Shown: in pieces, positions 6,094 through 12,211 of the stretch
How positions within the stretch are numbered: position 1 is the stretch's first letter
How the letters are laid out: each line of letters opens with the position of its first letter
Source of the DNA: an uncultured Mycoplasmatota bacterium
GTDB taxonomy: Bacteria > Bacillota_I > Bacilli_A > RF39 > UBA660
Direction: 5' to 3'
Length of the DNA: 12,211 nt
NCBI GenBank assembly: GCA_947645535.1
Contig: CANSDD010000049.1
Coordinates: forward strand, 1 to 12,211
Program-made: the position numbers and the translations under genes
The notes under the pieces: generated by a model
Seen by the model: the letters and a program-made list of their open reading frames with translations, nothing else
Told to the model about the DNA's origin: nothing
Databases searched by the model: none

Positions 6094-6124
6094 TATGAAA
6101 AAAATTTCTTCTATTTTTTTCATA
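6094..6124 (+). repeat. Perfect 12-bp inverted repeat, A/T-tract hairpin
   Basis: TATGAAAAAAAT (6094-6105) and ATTTTTTTCATA (6113-6124) with a 7-nt spacer. Either strand could form a hairpin, but no clean T run follows, so it is at best a back-up terminator behind the rplT one. A related, weaker arrangement (TTATGAA...TTCATAA) occurs at 1131-1159, also between a terminator and a promoter. Confidence 0.6.
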
Positions 6125-6159
6125 AACCTTAATATTTCATAGATTTTCTGTAAGGAATT

Positions 6160-6168
6160 TGGTACAAT
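6160..6168 (+). promoter_or_regulatory. Extended -10 promoter for the 6199 gene
   Basis: TGG directly before TACAAT (6163-6168) makes an extended -10. The -35 region at 17 bp (6140-6145, TAGATT) is poor, which is tolerated with an extended -10. The predicted start is near 6175, leaving a 24-nt leader with AGGAGG (6185-6190). Confidence 0.55.
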
Positions 6169-6198
6169 GTAAATGATGAAAATCAGGAGGTTTTAAAA

Positions 6199-6894
6199 AT
6201 GGAATGTGGAATATGGAAAAAATATGAAAAAACAACTCGCAAATTGTGTGATGAGAGAGCATCCTATCATGATTTATATGATGATTTAAAAAATAGTAGA
6301 AGAAGTTGGGAAATCGCACAAGATATAGGAGAATGCATAGAACAACTTTGTGGTGTATATTTAAGAACAAGCTCAACAGAACTAAATGCAGGAGATATTT
6401 ATTATGCTATGGGAAAAGAAAATATGATTCCAATTCTTTATTTGAAAACAGTAGAATATGAAATAGGAGGGGAAAAGAAGTATTTTGTTGAGTATAATGG
6501 AACTTCTATTGCAAAATCAGGAATTACTTCCAGATATTTACCTGAAGTAATTAAAAAATTAAAAGAAATAGATTTAGAAAAAAATAAAGAATATATTGAA
6601 GAGCTTGAAGCAATGTATTATAATCATCAAAAGCTTTTAGAATTACAATCAAAAACAGAATTCACAGAAGAAGAATTATTGTTTTTATATGAAATGTATA
6701 ACAGAAGAGATGTAGATAGGAATCTTGTAGAACAAAAAATAAAAGGTAGAAATATACAAGATGATTATGATTATTTTTCTGAAGAGGGAAAAGTAAAGCT
6801 TTTTTTAGCTATAAGAGATACTGAATTGGTAGAACAATTAGGAAATTCTTCTAAAAAAGTAATGACTTTGATTGCTAAATGGAATATCAAATAA
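6199..6894 (+). CDS. Hypothetical soluble protein, 231 aa
   Basis: The family is not recognised. There is no signal peptide and no membrane span. Residues 1-60 are helical and carry all four cysteines (C3, C17, C46, C51). Residues 75-115 look like a beta hairpin region (MIPILYLKTVEYEI, then KKYFVEYNGTSIAKSG). From about 115 to the end the protein is charged and helical, rich in Glu/Lys, with an acidic DDYDYFSEEG stretch (188-197). AGGAGG (6185-6190) eight bases before ATG gives a confident start, and the extended -10 at 6160-6168 gives it its own promoter. No strong terminator follows, only a short AAACAT/ATGTTT hairpin (6901-6915) without a T run, so some transcription may continue into the 7060 gene. 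Confidence 0.8.
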   Translation: MECGIWKKYEKTTRKLCDERASYHDLYDDLKNSRRSWEIAQDIGECIEQLCGVYLRTSSTELNAGDIYYAMGKENMIPILYLKTVEYEIGGEKKYFVEYNGTSIAKSGITSRYLPEVIKKLKEIDLEKNKEYIEELEAMYYNHQKLLELQSKTEFTEEELLFLYEMYNRRDVDRNLVEQKIKGRNIQDDYDYFSEEGKVKLFLAIRDTELVEQLGNSSKKVMTLIAKWNIK

Positions 6895-7059
6895 TATGAG
6901 AAACATATTATGTTTGAACCAGAATCAAATCAGAGCAAAAAATAGAGAACAAGAAAAGAGATAAAAGAAATTAGTTATCAAAGATTATAAAATGATAAAG
7001 CAAAAAGATTTGTGAATGTTATATGGAAGTCACATTAAAAAATAGAAAGGTATGATGCT

Positions 7060-7569
7060 ATGAAAAATATATATATAGATTTTGATGGAGTAATCGTAGA
7101 TTCCATAAGAGTTACATATGATATGTTAGAGCGCTTAGAAATAGATATTAAAGAAACAGAAAAAGTAAGTGAATTTTACGCTAACTTAAATTGGAAACAA
7201 ATTCTTTCTTTGACACCAATTATCAATGATAGTTTTAAACATATAAAAACATTATATGCATCTGGAAAATGCAACATTGCTATTTTAACCCATGTAAATT
7301 CATTAGATGAGGCAATTGCTAAAATTAATTTTATTAGGAAATATGTAAAAGATGTAACAGTTATTCCAGTTCCAAGAGAGCTACCTAAAACAAAAATGTG
7401 CTCGACCAAAGGAGCTATACTAATTGATGATTATTCAGGTAATTTAATTGAATGGGAAAAAGAAGGTGGAATAGGAGTGCAATTTAGTACAGATCTTAAA
7501 AAGAATAAAGGTTTTCCTGTTATTGATCGCTTAGATGCAATATTAGAAATGGATTTTGATGAAAAATAA
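7060..7569 (+). CDS. HAD-superfamily phosphatase, 5'-nucleotidase (NT5C)-like, 169 aa
   Basis: The HAD motifs are in order. The nucleophile motif is YIDFDGVIVDS, with D7 as nucleophile and D9 as acid/base. Motif II is ILTHVN, with T77. A lysine-containing KTKMC segment (K110/K112) serves as motif III, and IDDY-SGN (122-128) with D123-D124 is motif IV. The short length, the small helical cap and the ending 'N-x-x-x-W-x-x-x-GG-x-G-V-x-F' are typical of small cytosolic deoxyribonucleotidase-like proteins, which dephosphorylate nucleoside monophosphates. The substrate here is inferred, and other small-molecule phosphatase activity is possible. AGAAAGG (7044-7050) supports the start. I see no convincing promoter in 6895-7059. 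It heads the same-strand run that continues to 10494. Confidence 0.82.
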   Translation: MKNIYIDFDGVIVDSIRVTYDMLERLEIDIKETEKVSEFYANLNWKQILSLTPIINDSFKHIKTLYASGKCNIAILTHVNSLDEAIAKINFIRKYVKDVTVIPVPRELPKTKMCSTKGAILIDDYSGNLIEWEKEGGIGVQFSTDLKKNKGFPVIDRLDAILEMDFDEK

Positions 7570-7602
7570 GATATGAATAAAAAGTTCTATTGGGGTGAAT
7601 AA

Positions 7603-8520
7603 ATGAAAAAATGTGCGATTGTATATAATCCAAATAGTGGAAAAAGAAATAAAAATGAGACATTTGTAAATAATGTACATAAAATTTTAAAGAAGTATCA
7701 ATATGTTGCTAATTTTTTTGAAACCAGAGAACAGAATGATGCTACTAAAATTGTATCAGAATTAGAGGATTATTTTGAACTTGTAATATTAGTAGGTGGA
7801 GATGGAACAATCAATGAAGGAATTGCAGGTAATTTACAAAGAAAAAAGAAATTATTATTAGGTTTTATTCCAATGGGAACAACAAATGATGTTGGGGCAA
7901 TGTATGGATATACCAAGAATTATAAGAAGAATCTAAAAATGTTATTAGAGGGAAAGAAAAAAGTAATAGATATATGTCTGATAAATGAAAAACCATTTAT
8001 TTATGTTGCATGTATTGGAAATTATGTTGATATTTCTTATGCAACTCCTAGAAAATTAAAAGAAAAATATGGGAAATTTGCTTATACTTTATATGGCGCA
8101 AAAAAAATAACAGAAAAATTAAAACATTATGAAATTGAATATGAAGTAGATGGAAAAAAATATAGTGGAAAATTTTCTTTTATTTTTATTACAAATGGAA
8201 ATCGAGTTGCAGGAGTAAATGGAATTTACAATGATGTGAAATTAGACGATGGCATGTTTGAAGTCGCACTCTGCACAGCCAAAAGAAAAAGAGAATTATT
8301 AAAAATGCTTCCTTCTCTTTTTACTATGAATATTAAATCTGAAAAAGAAATAATCTATTACAGAACAAATCATATGAGCATTACATGGAAAGATAATTTT
8401 GAAGCTTGGAGTATTGATGGTGAAGAATATAAAGAAGAAAAAAGAATATTTAATTTTTCAGTCATAAGAGAAATAGAAGTATTAGTTCCTATTAAAAACA
8501 TAAAAAAATTATTTCAATAG
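7603..8520 (+). CDS. Diacylglycerol kinase family (DagK/YegS) lipid kinase, 305 aa
   Basis: The DAGK catalytic fold is complete. It has an N-terminal VYNPNSGK (7-14), the nucleotide-binding GGDGTINE (65-72), the PMGTTNDVG loop (90-98), and, in the C-terminal beta domain, KLDDGMFE (213-220) and IDGE (271-274). In Gram-positives such soluble kinases (DgkB type) phosphorylate diacylglycerol to phosphatidic acid, recycling the lipid released when lipoteichoic acid or membrane-derived polymers are built. YegS-like relatives use phosphatidylglycerol or other lipids, so the substrate is not certain. The usual length is about 300 aa, matching this one. GGGGTG (7592-7597) supports ATG 7603. Position just before murI and a wall deacetylase suits an envelope role. 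Confidence 0.9.
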   Translation: MKKCAIVYNPNSGKRNKNETFVNNVHKILKKYQYVANFFETREQNDATKIVSELEDYFELVILVGGDGTINEGIAGNLQRKKKLLLGFIPMGTTNDVGAMYGYTKNYKKNLKMLLEGKKKVIDICLINEKPFIYVACIGNYVDISYATPRKLKEKYGKFAYTLYGAKKITEKLKHYEIEYEVDGKKYSGKFSFIFITNGNRVAGVNGIYNDVKLDDGMFEVALCTAKRKRELLKMLPSLFTMNIKSEKEIIYYRTNHMSITWKDNFEAWSIDGEEYKEEKRIFNFSVIREIEVLVPIKNIKKLFQ

Positions 8521-8535
8521 AGAGAAGGAGTGATT

Positions 8536-9264
8536 ATGAGAATAGGAGTATTTGATTCTGGTATTGGTGGATTAAATGTTTTAAATGAACTAATCAAAAA
8601 ATATAAAAATGCAGAATATATTTATTATGGAGATACTTATTATTTGCCATATGGTTCAAAAACAAAAGAAGAACTAATTGCCCTTGCTTCTAGAATTATT
8701 TTATTTTTTGAAAAAGAAAACGTGGATATGATTGTGATTGCTTGTGGAACTTGTAGTTCATTAGCAAATAATTTGAAAATAATTACTGAAATTCCAATTT
8801 ATGATGTGATTACGCCAACAGTAGAATATATCAAAAATAGATACCAAAAAGTAGCTCTTCTAGCAACTAATTCTACTATTCAAAATGGAGTATTTGAAAG
8901 GCAATTAAAAGAGCAAAATATAGAAGTATATCCTCTTTCTTGTCCTCATTTTGTTCCTTATCTAGAAGGATTAATAGATGAGTTAGATGTAGAAGAAGAA
9001 TTAAAATCATTAAAGAATGATTCATTTGAAGCTGTTATTTTGGGATGTACTCATTTTCCTTTATTAAAAGAACAAATTGAAAATACTTTCAATGTTCCTT
9101 CAATTGATATGGGCAAATGTTTAACAGAAATGATTCATATAGAAGAACATAATAATTTTGAATTAACAATTTATATGAGTATAGTAACAGAAGATTTAAA
9201 GAAAAATGTAAAGGATATTTTAAAAAAGGAATTTCCAATAATAGAAAAAAATTTACCAGTATAA
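8536..9264 (+). CDS. murI: Glutamate racemase, 242 aa
   Basis: It converts L-glutamate to D-glutamate for the peptidoglycan stem peptide. Visible family motifs are VFDSGIGGL (5-13, with D7-S8), YYGDTYYLPYG (30-40), the first catalytic cysteine C70 in ACGTCSS, and the second, C171, in GCTHFPLL. The usual ACNT reads ACGT; as far as I recall, this variant is common in Firmicutes, so it is not taken as inactivating. At 242 aa it is a little shorter than typical (about 260). The start is placed at ATG 8536 because AAGGAG (8525-8530) sits five bases ahead; the in-frame GTG at 8530 overlaps that site. It is 15 bases behind the lipid kinase, clearly co-transcribed. Its presence implies a peptidoglycan wall. 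Confidence 0.93.
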   Translation: MRIGVFDSGIGGLNVLNELIKKYKNAEYIYYGDTYYLPYGSKTKEELIALASRIILFFEKENVDMIVIACGTCSSLANNLKIITEIPIYDVITPTVEYIKNRYQKVALLATNSTIQNGVFERQLKEQNIEVYPLSCPHFVPYLEGLIDELDVEEELKSLKNDSFEAVILGCTHFPLLKEQIENTFNVPSIDMGKCLTEMIHIEEHNNFELTIYMSIVTEDLKKNVKDILKKEFPIIEKNLPV

Positions 9265-9303
9265 AAAAATAATATACACAAATACTAAATGTAGGTGTTG
9301 TAT

Positions 9304-10494
9304 ATGAAAAAATGGGTAATTCTTTTCTTTTTGTGTTTGATGATTATTGGTTGTACTAGAATTAAAAATGAAGAATTAGTTGATTTTACTGGAAAAAATA
9401 TAGAAGAAATAAAAAAGTATGCAGAAGAAAATCATATCACTTTAAAAGTAGAAGAAGAAAATAGTGATGAAGAGAAAGGAACAATTTTAAAACAAATTCC
9501 AAGTAATGGAGAATTAACAAAAAATTTAGAAATTTCTATTATTATTTCAAAAGGAAAAGAAGTTAATTATAAAGAATTAGGAATAAATGAACTAGGTGAT
9601 ATTCCAATTATGATGTATCATGGTATTCAAAAAATGAATAATGATGATACAAGTTATATAGGTGGAAATATAGATAAAGATGGTTATCAAAGAACAAGTG
9701 AAGCTTTTATAAATGATTTGGAATTTTATTATCAAAATAATTATCGAATGATACGTTTAATTGATTATGTAGATGGAAAAATTGATGTAGAATTAGGAAA
9801 AAGTCCAATTATTTTAACTTTTGATGATGGAAAAAATAACATTAATATTCTTGATATTACTGAAAAAGGAGAATTAATTATTGATCCAGATTGTGCTGTA
9901 GGAATACTAGAATCCTTTAAAGAAAAATATCCAGATTATAATGTAACAGCAACATTTTTTGTAAATGGATGGTTATTTGAAAGTGAATATAATGAAGAAA
10001 TCTTAAAATGGTTAGTAAATCATGGTTATGATATAGGAAATCATAGTTATACTCATGCCGATTTTTCAAAAATAAGTGAGGAAGAGGCTACAAATGAAAT
10101 AGGAAGATTATATGCTTTATTAGATACGATTATTCCAAATAAATATGTTCCTATCGTAGCTCTTCCATTTGGTTCACCATATAATAAAGAACATGATAAT
10201 TTTAATCATATTCTAAATAGTTCTTATGAAAATAAAAATTATGAAACGATAGCTACATTAAGAGTTGGTTGGGAAGCAAGTTCTTCTCCATTTGTAAAAG
10301 ATTTTGATTATACGTTTTTAAAAAGAATTAGGGCATATGACAATAATGGATTAGACTTTGATATAGAAATGAATTTTAAAATTTTAGAAGAAAATAGATA
10401 TATATCAGATGGAGATAGTAGTGTAATTACAATTCCAAAAGAGTTAGAAAATAATATTGAAAACACTAGTTATCAAGTTCTGGTTTATGAATAG
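9304..10494 (+). CDS. PASTA-domain polysaccharide deacetylase lipoprotein, 396 aa
   Basis: The N-terminus is a lipoprotein signal: MKKW, a hydrophobic core, and a lipobox LMIIGC with C17 as the lipidated residue. Residues 25-84 match a PASTA domain (VDFTGKNIEEIKKYAEENHI..., KGTILKQIPSNGE, ending ISKGK), a module that binds peptidoglycan stem fragments. From about 100 on is a NodB-type deacetylase: IPIMMYHGI (100-108), TFDDG (172-176, D174 base and D175 metal ligand), and NHSYTH (246-251, metal ligands H247 and H251). ALPFGSPY (286-293) stands where RxPYG is usual. Likely role: N-deacetylation of wall glycans outside the membrane, which lowers lysozyme sensitivity. ATG 9304 is chosen because AGGTG (9293-9297) precedes it; in-frame GTG 9295 and TTG 9298 overlap the site. 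Confidence 0.88.
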   Translation: MKKWVILFFLCLMIIGCTRIKNEELVDFTGKNIEEIKKYAEENHITLKVEEENSDEEKGTILKQIPSNGELTKNLEISIIISKGKEVNYKELGINELGDIPIMMYHGIQKMNNDDTSYIGGNIDKDGYQRTSEAFINDLEFYYQNNYRMIRLIDYVDGKIDVELGKSPIILTFDDGKNNINILDITEKGELIIDPDCAVGILESFKEKYPDYNVTATFFVNGWLFESEYNEEILKWLVNHGYDIGNHSYTHADFSKISEEEATNEIGRLYALLDTIIPNKYVPIVALPFGSPYNKEHDNFNHILNSSYENKNYETIATLRVGWEASSSPFVKDFDYTFLKRIRAYDNNGLDFDIEMNFKILEENRYISDGDSSVITIPKELENNIENTSYQVLVYE

Positions 10495-10565
10495 AAAATT
10501 ATAATATATCTACTAAAATAGTTTACTTCATAATAGAAAATATTCTGATGTAATAGAGATATTAT

Positions 10566-10594
10566 TTGATACTTAGGTGTTATTCTGTTTCAAT
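10566..10594 (+). promoter_or_regulatory. Putative promoter for the 22-aa peptide gene
   Basis: TTGATA (10566-10571), a 17-bp spacer and TTCAAT (10589-10594), with TG at 10586-10587 giving an extended -10. The predicted start is A10601, leaving a 57-nt leader before ATG 10658. The -10 is off consensus at two positions, so confidence is moderate. Confidence 0.45.
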
Positions 10595-10616
10595 GTTTTA
10601 ATAGAAGAAATAGAGG

Positions 10617-10653
10617 TGGTTTCATGGGTTATAAATTTATAGAAAGGAAACCA
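10617..10653 (+). promoter_or_regulatory. 5' UTR hairpin that can mask the peptide's ribosome-binding site
   Basis: TGGTTTC (10617-10623) is perfectly complementary to GAAACCA (10647-10653). The loop contains a 12-nt palindrome, TATAAATTTATA (10630-10641). The stem takes in the last G of AAAGG (10643-10647), the site serving ATG 10658, and part of an upstream AGAGGTGG (10612-10619). Masked ribosome-binding sites of this kind are common in type I toxin mRNAs. Confidence 0.45.
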
Positions 10654-10657
10654 TATA

Positions 10658-10726
10658 ATGGAATTAGTTGCTTTAGTTCTAATTGTTGTATTTTATACAG
10701 TAATTGTTCTAAAAAAGAAAGACTGA
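10658..10726 (+). CDS. 22-aa hydrophobic peptide, candidate type I toxin
   Basis: The peptide reads M-E, then 16 almost purely hydrophobic residues (LVALVLIVVFYTVIVL), then KKKD: a single membrane span with a basic tail, the usual build of type I toxins and other tiny membrane peptides. AAAGG (10643-10647) lies ten bases before ATG. The gene has a candidate promoter (10566-10594), a structured leader (10617-10653), and a hairpin nine bases after its TGA stop. An opposite-strand promoter (10887-10859) would make an RNA that overlaps its 3' end. Alternatives are a KdpF-like or other small membrane peptide without an antitoxin, or a chance reading frame; no kdp genes are nearby. I could not assign it to a named family. 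Confidence 0.45.
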   Translation: MELVALVLIVVFYTVIVLKKKD

Positions 10727-10852
10727 TAAAAATAAAGCACCTATCAATGTTAATTGAAAGGTGTTTATCCTCAAATATTTAAATAGAGAGTACACCTAAC
10801 ACAGCTAATATTAAATGTATCTCTTTTTTATTGTATGAAGTTTTCTTCATCT
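10725..10852 (-). ncRNA. Candidate antisense RNA (type I antitoxin)
   Basis: Transcription from the minus-strand promoter at 10887-10859 would begin near A10852 and stop after the hairpin 10766-10735, giving an RNA of about 125 nt. Its 5' end folds into ATGAAG-AAAA-CTTCAT (10850-10835), a stable cap-like hairpin, and its 3' part is complementary to the end of the peptide mRNA over about 45 nt. It also carries CTCTATTT (10788-10781), complementary to AAATAGAG (10608-10615) at the start of the peptide mRNA leader. Convergent RNAs sharing a terminator hairpin are the arrangement of the Fst/RNAII-type loci. There is no expression evidence, so this is an inference from layout. Confidence 0.35.
10735..10766. 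terminator. Hairpin usable as a bidirectional terminator
   Basis: CACCT-A-TCAAT (10738-10748) pairs with ATTGA-A-AGGTG (10753-10763) around a GTTA loop, with one A-A mismatch; the stem extends by one G-U and two A-T pairs to 10735 and 10766. On the minus strand the hairpin is followed by CTTTATTTTTAT, a good T-rich tail. On the plus strand the tail is a weaker TTTATCC. It lies between the convergent peptide gene and the antisense promoter. Confidence 0.7.
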
Positions 10853-10858
10853 GTATAC

Positions 10859-10887
10859 ATTATAGCGTGGAATTTTCATTTGAACAA
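10859..10887 (-). promoter_or_regulatory. Minus-strand sigma-A promoter facing the peptide gene
   Basis: On the minus strand: TTGTTC (10887-10882), a 17-bp spacer and a perfect TATAAT (10864-10859), with an A at the expected +1 (10852). It lies too far from tmcAL to be that gene's promoter and points away from it, into a region with no annotated minus-strand gene. Confidence 0.6.
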
Positions 10888-10895
10888 ATGTTTTG

Positions 10896-10909
10896 TCTAT
10901 TATAATAGA
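10896..10909. repeat. 14-bp perfect palindrome with back-to-back TATAAT
   Basis: TCTATTATAATAGA is its own reverse complement and contains TATAAT on both strands (plus 10901-10906, minus 10904-10899). On the plus strand TTTGAA (10879-10884) lies 16 bp upstream; the minus strand has no good -35. It may be a symmetric -10 element, an operator next to the antisense promoter, or a small terminator-like fold behind tmcAL. Confidence 0.5.
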
Positions 10910-11008
10910 TAAAATTGTTATTACTCATTACTTAAAGCTTCTATCAAATTATAATCAAAAATAAATATATTTATGTCATCTGTTATGATTTCTGTACCAA
11001 TTTCAATA

Positions 11009-12175
11009 TTAACTATTATGTTTAAATTCATTTTTATAAATTGGTTTTCTTTTTAGTTCCTCTTTTAATAAATGAGCTTGTTGTTGATTTGGAAATGCTA
11101 AACAATATATTTGATGTACTCTATTATCCAACTTCAATAAATGCCCTTTATCGTTAGAGTAATTACTGATAATAGGAATCGAAATTTCTTTTTTTATATC
11201 ATGTAAATATTGTTTTCCATTTTCTGAGAAACCTAAAATACGAATATAAGGATATTTTTTATAAAAGATAGCTTCTTCCTTTGTAAGACCACATAATATG
11301 TATAAGCAGATACGTTTTAATTTACTGTAGGTTTCGCTTTTTGATTTGATAGTATGGATAAATTCATCAAAGCTATTGGTATTTACAATTGATTCTATCA
11401 TTCTAGGAATCAGTTTTTCTGAAACTTCATGATATTTTAATAAATTATTTTTTTCTGAAATAATTTTATATTTAAAATAAGGAAAATATAATTCGATATC
11501 AATATTGTGAATTTTAGATAAAGTAATTAGAGGAACTGTATTTTTTATATCTATATGTTCTTGTAGTGCTTTTCTAATACTTGTTGCACTTACTATATTT
11601 CCATTTAATTCCTCACTATGATAATCATTTGTTCTTTGAATAGAAATAGGAGTAATATTTGCCTTCTGTTTCATAATTTCTTTTATATAACTGATTCCAA
11701 GTAAATCATTAGGAGAAGAAACTGTAATATTCGTTATTTCTTTTAAGACTTTTGATAAAGCTGTAGGATAGTTAATACCAGTAGACATAAAAGCTTGAAC
11801 TTTTTGATCAAATTTTTCTTCTAATTGAATCGAAGCTAAAGTTGTTAATTTTTCTATATTATTTTCTTCACTTCCAAAAACAAGATATTCTATTTTTAAT
11901 TCTTTTAATATTGTAATAGCTCCTTTCGAAAATAAATCTGCACTTCCACTAGCATATATAAAAGGAAGTTCTACTACTAAATCGACACCATAAAATAAAG
12001 CAATTTCTGCTTTTTCCCATTTTGTTAAAATACTTATATCTCCTCTTTCTGTAAAAGGACCACTTATAACCAAAATAATATTATAATTTGGAAATAATTT
12101 TTTCACTTCATTTATATGATATAAATGTCCATTATGAAATGGATTATATTCACAAATAATACCAATAGATTTCAT
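11009..12175 (-). CDS. tmcAL: tRNA(Met) cytidine acetate ligase TmcAL (YlbM family), 388 aa
   Basis: TmcAL makes N4-acetylcytidine at the wobble position of elongator tRNA-Met, using acetate and ATP. The nucleotidyltransferase-type N-terminus is clear: MKSIGIICEYNPFHNGHLYHI with the HxGH-type nucleotide site H14-N-G-H17, SGPFTERG (38-45), TKWEKAEIAL (51-60), VELPFIYASGSADLFSKGA (68-86), FGSE (100-103), then SPNDLLGISYIKE and SATSIR further on. Length fits the family (about 390-410). The start is put at ATG 12175 because AGGTG (12186-12182) sits six bases ahead and MKxIGIIxEYNPFHNGH is the family's usual beginning. Upstream ATG 12181 and GTG 12184 overlap or crowd that site. TATGAT copies at 12204-12194 could be its -10, but the -35 would be outside the window. 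Confidence 0.93.
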   Translation of the reverse strand: MKSIGIICEYNPFHNGHLYHINEVKKLFPNYNIILVISGPFTERGDISILTKWEKAEIALFYGVDLVVELPFIYASGSADLFSKGAITILKELKIEYLVFGSEENNIEKLTTLASIQLEEKFDQKVQAFMSTGINYPTALSKVLKEITNITVSSPNDLLGISYIKEIMKQKANITPISIQRTNDYHSEELNGNIVSATSIRKALQEHIDIKNTVPLITLSKIHNIDIELYFPYFKYKIISEKNNLLKYHEVSEKLIPRMIESIVNTNSFDEFIHTIKSKSETYSKLKRICLYILCGLTKEEAIFYKKYPYIRILGFSENGKQYLHDIKKEISIPIISNYSNDKGHLLKLDNRVHQIYCLAFPNQQQAHLLKEELKRKPIYKNEFKHNS

Positions 12176-12211
12176 AGACATCACCTAGCTTTTATCATAT
12201 CATATTTTATT

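Noticed and set aside
6137..6376. 79-aa minus-strand frame
   Set aside because: It overlaps the promoter and 5' part of the well-supported 6199 gene and shows no start signals.
7176..7409. 77-aa minus-strand frame
   Set aside because: It is antisense to the conserved HAD motifs of the 7060 gene.
8596..8760. Loss of function of glutamate racemase from the ACNT to ACGT change
   Set aside because: Both catalytic cysteines and the DSG motif are intact, and ACGT occurs in other Firmicute racemases as far as I recall; I do not count it as a defect.
9252..9280. Promoter between murI and the deacetylase (TTTACC ... TATACA)
   Set aside because: The spacing is about 15 bp and the -35 is weak; the 39-bp gap fits simple co-transcription.

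Overview
The window is a very AT-rich (roughly a quarter to 30% G+C by eye) stretch of a low-GC Gram-positive chromosome. Strong Shine-Dalgarno sites, sigma-A type promoters, TAA/TAG/TGA stops with TGG for Trp (standard code 11, not the Mycoplasma code), an infC-rpmI-rplT operon with an L20-type leader, and peptidoglycan genes (murI, a wall deacetylase) point to a walled, small-genome Bacilli/Mycoplasmatota-side Firmicute, for example an RF39-like gut lineage. This placement is inference; there is no rRNA or tRNA in the window.

Left part (1-1285). A decayed IS200/IS605 tnpA fragment is followed by an inverted-repeat-rich non-coding stretch and a strong terminator. Next come a near-consensus promoter and a 138-aa single-pass membrane protein of unknown role, ended by two hairpin terminators. 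A 9-bp inverted repeat sits just ahead of the next operon.

Surface-polysaccharide-like cassette (1286-4499). Three tightly packed genes encode a membrane-anchored HEAT-repeat protein, a membrane glycosyltransferase of the processive GT2 type, and an HD-GYP protein (predicted cyclic-di-GMP phosphodiesterase). The GT2 protein has lost the DxD and QxxRW signatures, so it may be a non-catalytic or altered enzyme.

Translation operon (4496-6076). A consensus promoter overlaps the stop codon of the HD-GYP gene. It drives a structured leader with an internal terminator and a competing long-range pairing, then infC (starting on AUC), rpmI and rplT. The L20 protein carries an extra Lys/Glu-rich linker and a C-terminal Rho_N/SAP-like module.

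Middle and right part (6160-10494). An orphan 231-aa gene with its own extended -10 promoter is followed by a same-strand run: HAD-family 5'-nucleotidase-like phosphatase, diacylglycerol-kinase-family lipid kinase, glutamate racemase, and a PASTA-polysaccharide deacetylase lipoprotein. The last three fit envelope lipid recycling and peptidoglycan synthesis or editing.

The 514-bp gap 10495-11008 is not empty. It holds a 22-aa hydrophobic peptide gene with a structured 5' UTR, a hairpin usable as a terminator in both directions, and a convincing opposite-strand promoter aimed at the peptide gene's 3' end. That is the layout of a type I toxin-antitoxin locus and is the most interesting candidate here. 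The window ends with tmcAL (tRNA-Met cytidine acetate ligase) on the minus strand.
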